64,000 nt of DNA from Cafeteria roenbergensis (lineage: Eukaryota > Sar > Bigyra > Bicosoecida > Cafeteriaceae). The translations under genes were made by a program, and so were the position numbers. The notes beneath the pieces were generated by a model that saw nothing but the letters and a program-made list of their open reading frames with translations, did no database searches and had not been told where the DNA came from. Of this stretch, positions 63,701-64,000 are shown piece by piece (position 1 is the stretch's first letter; every line of letters begins with the position of its first letter). The stretch covers positions 1 to 64,000 of the forward strand of contig VLTN01000085.1 of the NCBI GenBank assembly GCA_008330645.1. Reading direction: 5' to 3'.

Positions 63701-64000
63701 GAGCTGCGGTTTCATCTTGGCCCACGAGTTCGAGGCGGCCTCGTCGTCCGCGCGCAGCTTCTTGGGGTCGCCGACCTCGTCCCTGGCGTTGAAGTGCTGG
63801 CCGACGAAGCGAGCGACGAAGCGCTGGTGCTCGGGCGAGACGCTCAGCATGTGCGTGAGGCGGTACCACACGGCGGACGCGAGCCACGGCCAGAAGCGGA
63901 CGTAGGCGAGCCGCACGCCGGGGGACGCGGGCGGGCGCAGGCGGAGCAGCGCGCGGACAAGCAGCCGCAGGCGGCGGAGCACGCGGACGTCGCTGGACCC
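54731..64000 (-). CDS. TRA1: TRRAP/Tra1, PIKK-family pseudokinase scaffold (5' part outside window)
   Basis: 3089 codons are visible and the frame is open to the right edge; TRRAP and Tra1 are ~3,750-3,860 residues, so part of the N-terminal HEAT region is missing. TRRAP is the activator-binding scaffold of SAGA and NuA4 acetyltransferase complexes in the nucleus. HEAT repeats cover ~1-980. The FAT domain begins at ~1000 (SYRALRRRFARDP, AQDMWPEAQLVYGAALKRA), is split by a ~520-residue low-complexity insertion with poly-Ser, and resumes at EGWQEGWVAATRHLCQWTVL. The PI3K-like fold lies at ~2630-2950; GRRPCN and VDSRLSF stand where active kinases have the DRH..N and DFG motifs, so it is a pseudokinase as expected. 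FATC ends ..IAWHAWM, matching WHPWL/F of TRRAP. VPFRLTRN and DGAFAASM are also TRRAP-specific. Confidence 0.92.
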   Translation of the reverse strand, partial: GSSDVRVLRRLRLLVRALLRLRPPASPGVRLAYVRFWPWLASAVWYRLTHMLSVSPEHQRFVARFVGQHFNARDEVGDPKKLRADDEAASNSWAKMKPQLASSELPPPTAINVLGVLRILRDLHRAVPRTVELFSHALSPLLLRLVADGCGVEAESLGTVGAAEQVGTPSAFADAVLPGPVQVPPPAPQRSSSSSSSSAASAANAEHAKQLAAANNDAAMARSRALRLLFVMLGSRALVSQSIRSQVVTHACRLLQRSRDFATLRVVMGVVRRWLLAGGGRGVSVAEGLTAAERASLLAALSSLGPPTTRNLWPVSSAQRRIADLGSEWLPLQAAQARLVAQLATGYDASDRCLGAAEAAMTHAWAALSGLPASVAQPRPDRVAAAPADANGASEAFDTVAASTEAAASVMFVRPQWQRQSAVSNASFAALSCDAGARHVGLALAIAASRVTRRRALRRWRAAMRCEASLLSAAARRKLRERWFDLLAVVADDAEVLDDASAGPDAAQAAAEAVLRDPASMRDAGMAAAARALPSGPGADMVTLGPGGLTLPSSPVGGLIDALDIDCEGVAGHIWLPLAVRCLLNSLEEGVGGAAAAAEDGGCLGWQQPTQRMPSAAAAASGGSQAADADADADAEADADALPPVAKAHADFAGIVSRASRPGPRGPAARLKWMLSELSHVSLDAAVDLWESLLPAAWSSATPTQRHLLGPHISAALVLDTHTYQRASPPIVTTSLTMGLDVVQAGTLDDVGAVNATADDPEAAQRSRCLLDGSYMGSWSSQFGAPAPPSLGEGGPVLSGSTVVSLLLRGIAACDPPPLLQPEVLAYCARFFGAGAFAVPLLEAQLLALGPGRSPASVAPLLEELRHAHEVGAAPRTEPEAEAEAGAQGHSPRSASGGGGGAGTARAATGAVGAEGDATAAAATPGDATAPASASSTAQQRKKSRREALRVARTRLDSLPDAFVDAARAGAAVRPDGAGSMPAQLASDQRDRVTTHATARYRALAAAYKAAHADDSYRALRRRFARDPATALGADLEAQDMWPEAQLVYGAALKRARDRATAGFRKVRKQEWDAQMRKRKRSTELARASGSQRALAPLKAPLSAMQRESKEALADARAIAEEKSRASRERAAAAAKAAGAEGARKPGRKRAGSSRDAKRRARKQREDSARARAAAMAAGASAAATLAVTVDGMHAEWARSEGLTGDAGSLGRVERLLHGANAGTLSARRARRIARKSAPLPVTDAAGGADSAGSVAADGQAVAAQSSSSTAAAAAAAGAAGGGATSAAAAAATGAAVPAAGGAQRAVTFVSGGAGGQSDVSGTAARLAGIARSSAAAARESADRAAPDAEAVSAAGRALKRAREAEAEAVASAPATAAAAAALALAPSGGADSAEENARKRARRRPARGTRARPSTGGSSAASLAQGAADEDDDFDVDEAMSSAATASREALMQVSAARGARSHAEPEADGAETAGPSSSSSSSSSSSSSSSSSSSSSSSSSSSPSSSSSSSSSSAAAAAASGGDEVSRPGRKGRSGAATVAAGVSGFGSARAKSIKSALGLARAATKGARVPLLPVPQPGGDEVDEARHVQVAAAARPFLAADAASKVEVEGWQEGWVAATRHLCQWTVLDTFASAVEDPLLLAEAFAMVGDKKWTQLERLLRMPVLSTEALNDPARKLHEVQAAVHQRAKAPHLKALCDSVGRLTLSQWHLQPGAGPAVRSHLLRVAHQLVEATEAVAIVQALSDPKAKGPPKMDPVLDSWRLRLPNVWDGTLAWDALLTWRHHVFMIVTERLKPLLHNNPEQLSSAHDAQWTVIRLAKTARQLGQHNTALSTLIRLWEIKKMDVADAAAKDEEHARATLHLQDEESLLHPALGPGLLSVAVDGSPEAAAREALIASPGDLEAASAVYRATATKVASATAKAAAQAAAAAAGAAGGKGGKGGKGGKGASSSSQAAIAAADAAAAAAAAAAAAVANPSPRTHPLLAGLGLPGPPSEDAVRSQRSAGLALLQSLSVAGYLPEHQAEMMRLRAVLLRRADETKATHWTLANTAHAASVRVAPTYGRAWLSWGLFLESLITAVLHQHERSQSKICPGLVDAARSVIVADEQSRNAVSAAAAASFAKAKEDASMSPERLKQFEAAAKQAKDAAGEKSNAYSVGAQAISCYLTAAMLGCEDPGMQLPRALWLLTLAQPAGAMAFERYATRLPAWMWLPWVPQLVAAVCRPEGSPVAKALVHVAQRYPESALLSVEAHVADIRSAFKRCQARSEVDTAKLQPAKKHLEEARAALEAQVEALKEQHKPAPGATPEATAAAQAAVAQAAAALPATAAAKAAAEAVKHLDDQLAAAKAALTSCNAGYLRLLRTVHYINETHAPQAGEATAFAEAVTSRLHADSEASILHTLNTISEQAWMRQARSLAEVEARAAASGKAPSLDDVNDSVPNSLQLTLARYIVHLCVPVLPPKQAVEAAAAAAASSGGAAGSASRSMPKASRPTAADIPVSVRSALMLDLSPLLPCDASDRAELERILENGAPQVGSFSARFSTPDDADAATAAASAEANAKPDAGGWRSNARFPATLDELQTRVARWRTRLMHRLRADPASGVGPSVRLSDVSTYLSELRLGRLEVPGQYARHCPFTEPRAPHRMLRLIGVSPLVGSRLHPTLFGQRRIVLRAEDGRLRPFLVQNSDLGRSMSDVRSFQSHLCASALMDRHPASRRRGLRVGTPLVVVLNGKVRLQADPAAAVTLHDVMLATLARQGEADVRGRLPALWMRVAREHLRSRAGSAAPAVPGGAQLAALRGLTSWGFPDDALVRYVAARMPSPEAMLQLRDRLGAQLGARSLFTWMMQLAGRRPCNVQLRLDSGNVETVDSRLSFSPKWLLVGDGVPFRLTRNTIRLITPLGVDGAFAASMVASASALMRRGQWLASYSGLVLRDDIVTAVSGRAQKHDLSEAHGIAAEQRMRTQAQANAGAILGRLDALLPQRQALHLAAAGERQARSVDSKSGLETPATTATGEALPEAGDPEAVAAAALASYDAPLGVAQLVEPDTTFPTPSSLPVAYRTRVHTLIHAATDERVLSSLPIAWHAWM
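58156..58192 (+). repeat. GGK-coding tandem repeat in TRRAP
   Basis: Repeats of CTTGCCGCC on the plus strand code for GGKGGKGGKGGK on the minus strand; a flexible insertion within the FAT region. Confidence 0.7.
59486..59572 (+). repeat. (AGG)n microsatellite in TRRAP insertion
   Basis: About 85 bp of nearly pure AGG/GAGG on the plus strand codes for some 30 consecutive serines in the low-complexity insertion that splits the FAT domain. Confidence 0.9.
62086..62130 (+). repeat. (TCTGCG)n coding repeat in TRRAP
   Basis: Hexamers TCTGCG with one TCTGCT code for Asp-Ala repeats on the minus strand inside the HEAT region. Confidence 0.8.

Noticed and set aside
1-64000. Bacterial origin suggested by very long open frames and high GC
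   Set aside because: Spliceosomal introns, TRRAP, PRORP, LARP4-like, tetraspanin and eL41 are eukaryotic.

Overview
This window is nuclear DNA of a GC-rich, compact, intron-poor eukaryote. The eukaryotic assignment rests on GT-AG introns (many with GTGAGT or GTGAGC donors), a TRRAP/Tra1-type pseudokinase, two protein-only RNase P genes, a LARP4-like La protein, a tetraspanin, an endomembrane-type Na+/H+ exchanger and the 25-residue ribosomal protein eL41. The lineage cannot be fixed from the sequence. Very high GC, extremely long single-exon frames, an NTPase-nuclease of the Crinkler/RHS type and PRORP together suggest a free-living protist, perhaps a stramenopile flagellate; that is inference.

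Layout. 1-7538 is a head-to-tail array of one LINE family that encodes a reverse transcriptase and a C-terminal restriction-like endonuclease. It holds one long broken copy and three 5'-truncated copies, each starting just after the conserved C-rich 3' tail of the copy before it. 7538-10730 holds an ankyrin-repeat gene between two ~520-bp direct repeats, then a lone LINE-tail motif. 10732-16209 carries, on the minus strand, a 1059-residue P-loop NTPase with a nuclease-like C terminus and a LARP4-like gene. 17521-33716 is one gene for a ~5,312-residue alanine-rich protein that matches no whole-length family I know. 34014-42779 holds two tandem PRORP genes (minus). 43128-45636 is the Na+/H+ exchanger and 46353-48803 a long coiled-coil protein (plus). 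49078-53579 is a minus-strand cluster of small spliced genes: an ABM-fold protein, eL41, a four-helix membrane protein and a tetraspanin. 54731-64000 is the TRRAP/Tra1 gene, cut by the right edge.

Gene structure. Several genes put their ATG in a tiny first exon (16-67 nt) followed by one intron of 52 to ~485 nt; without these exons the long frames have no ATG start or only a doubtful one. I give spliced models where donor, acceptor and phase agree. These are sequence-only predictions. Many conserved proteins also carry long Ala/Ser/Pro insertions, including poly-Ser coded by (TCC)n, inside their conserved domains.

How the genes work together. There is no operon. Themes are RNA and translation (PRORP pair, LARP4-like, eL41), chromatin-linked transcription (TRRAP), membranes (exchanger, tetraspanin, four-helix protein) and a mobile or conflict-associated left end (LINE array, NTPase-nuclease, ankyrin gene in repeats).
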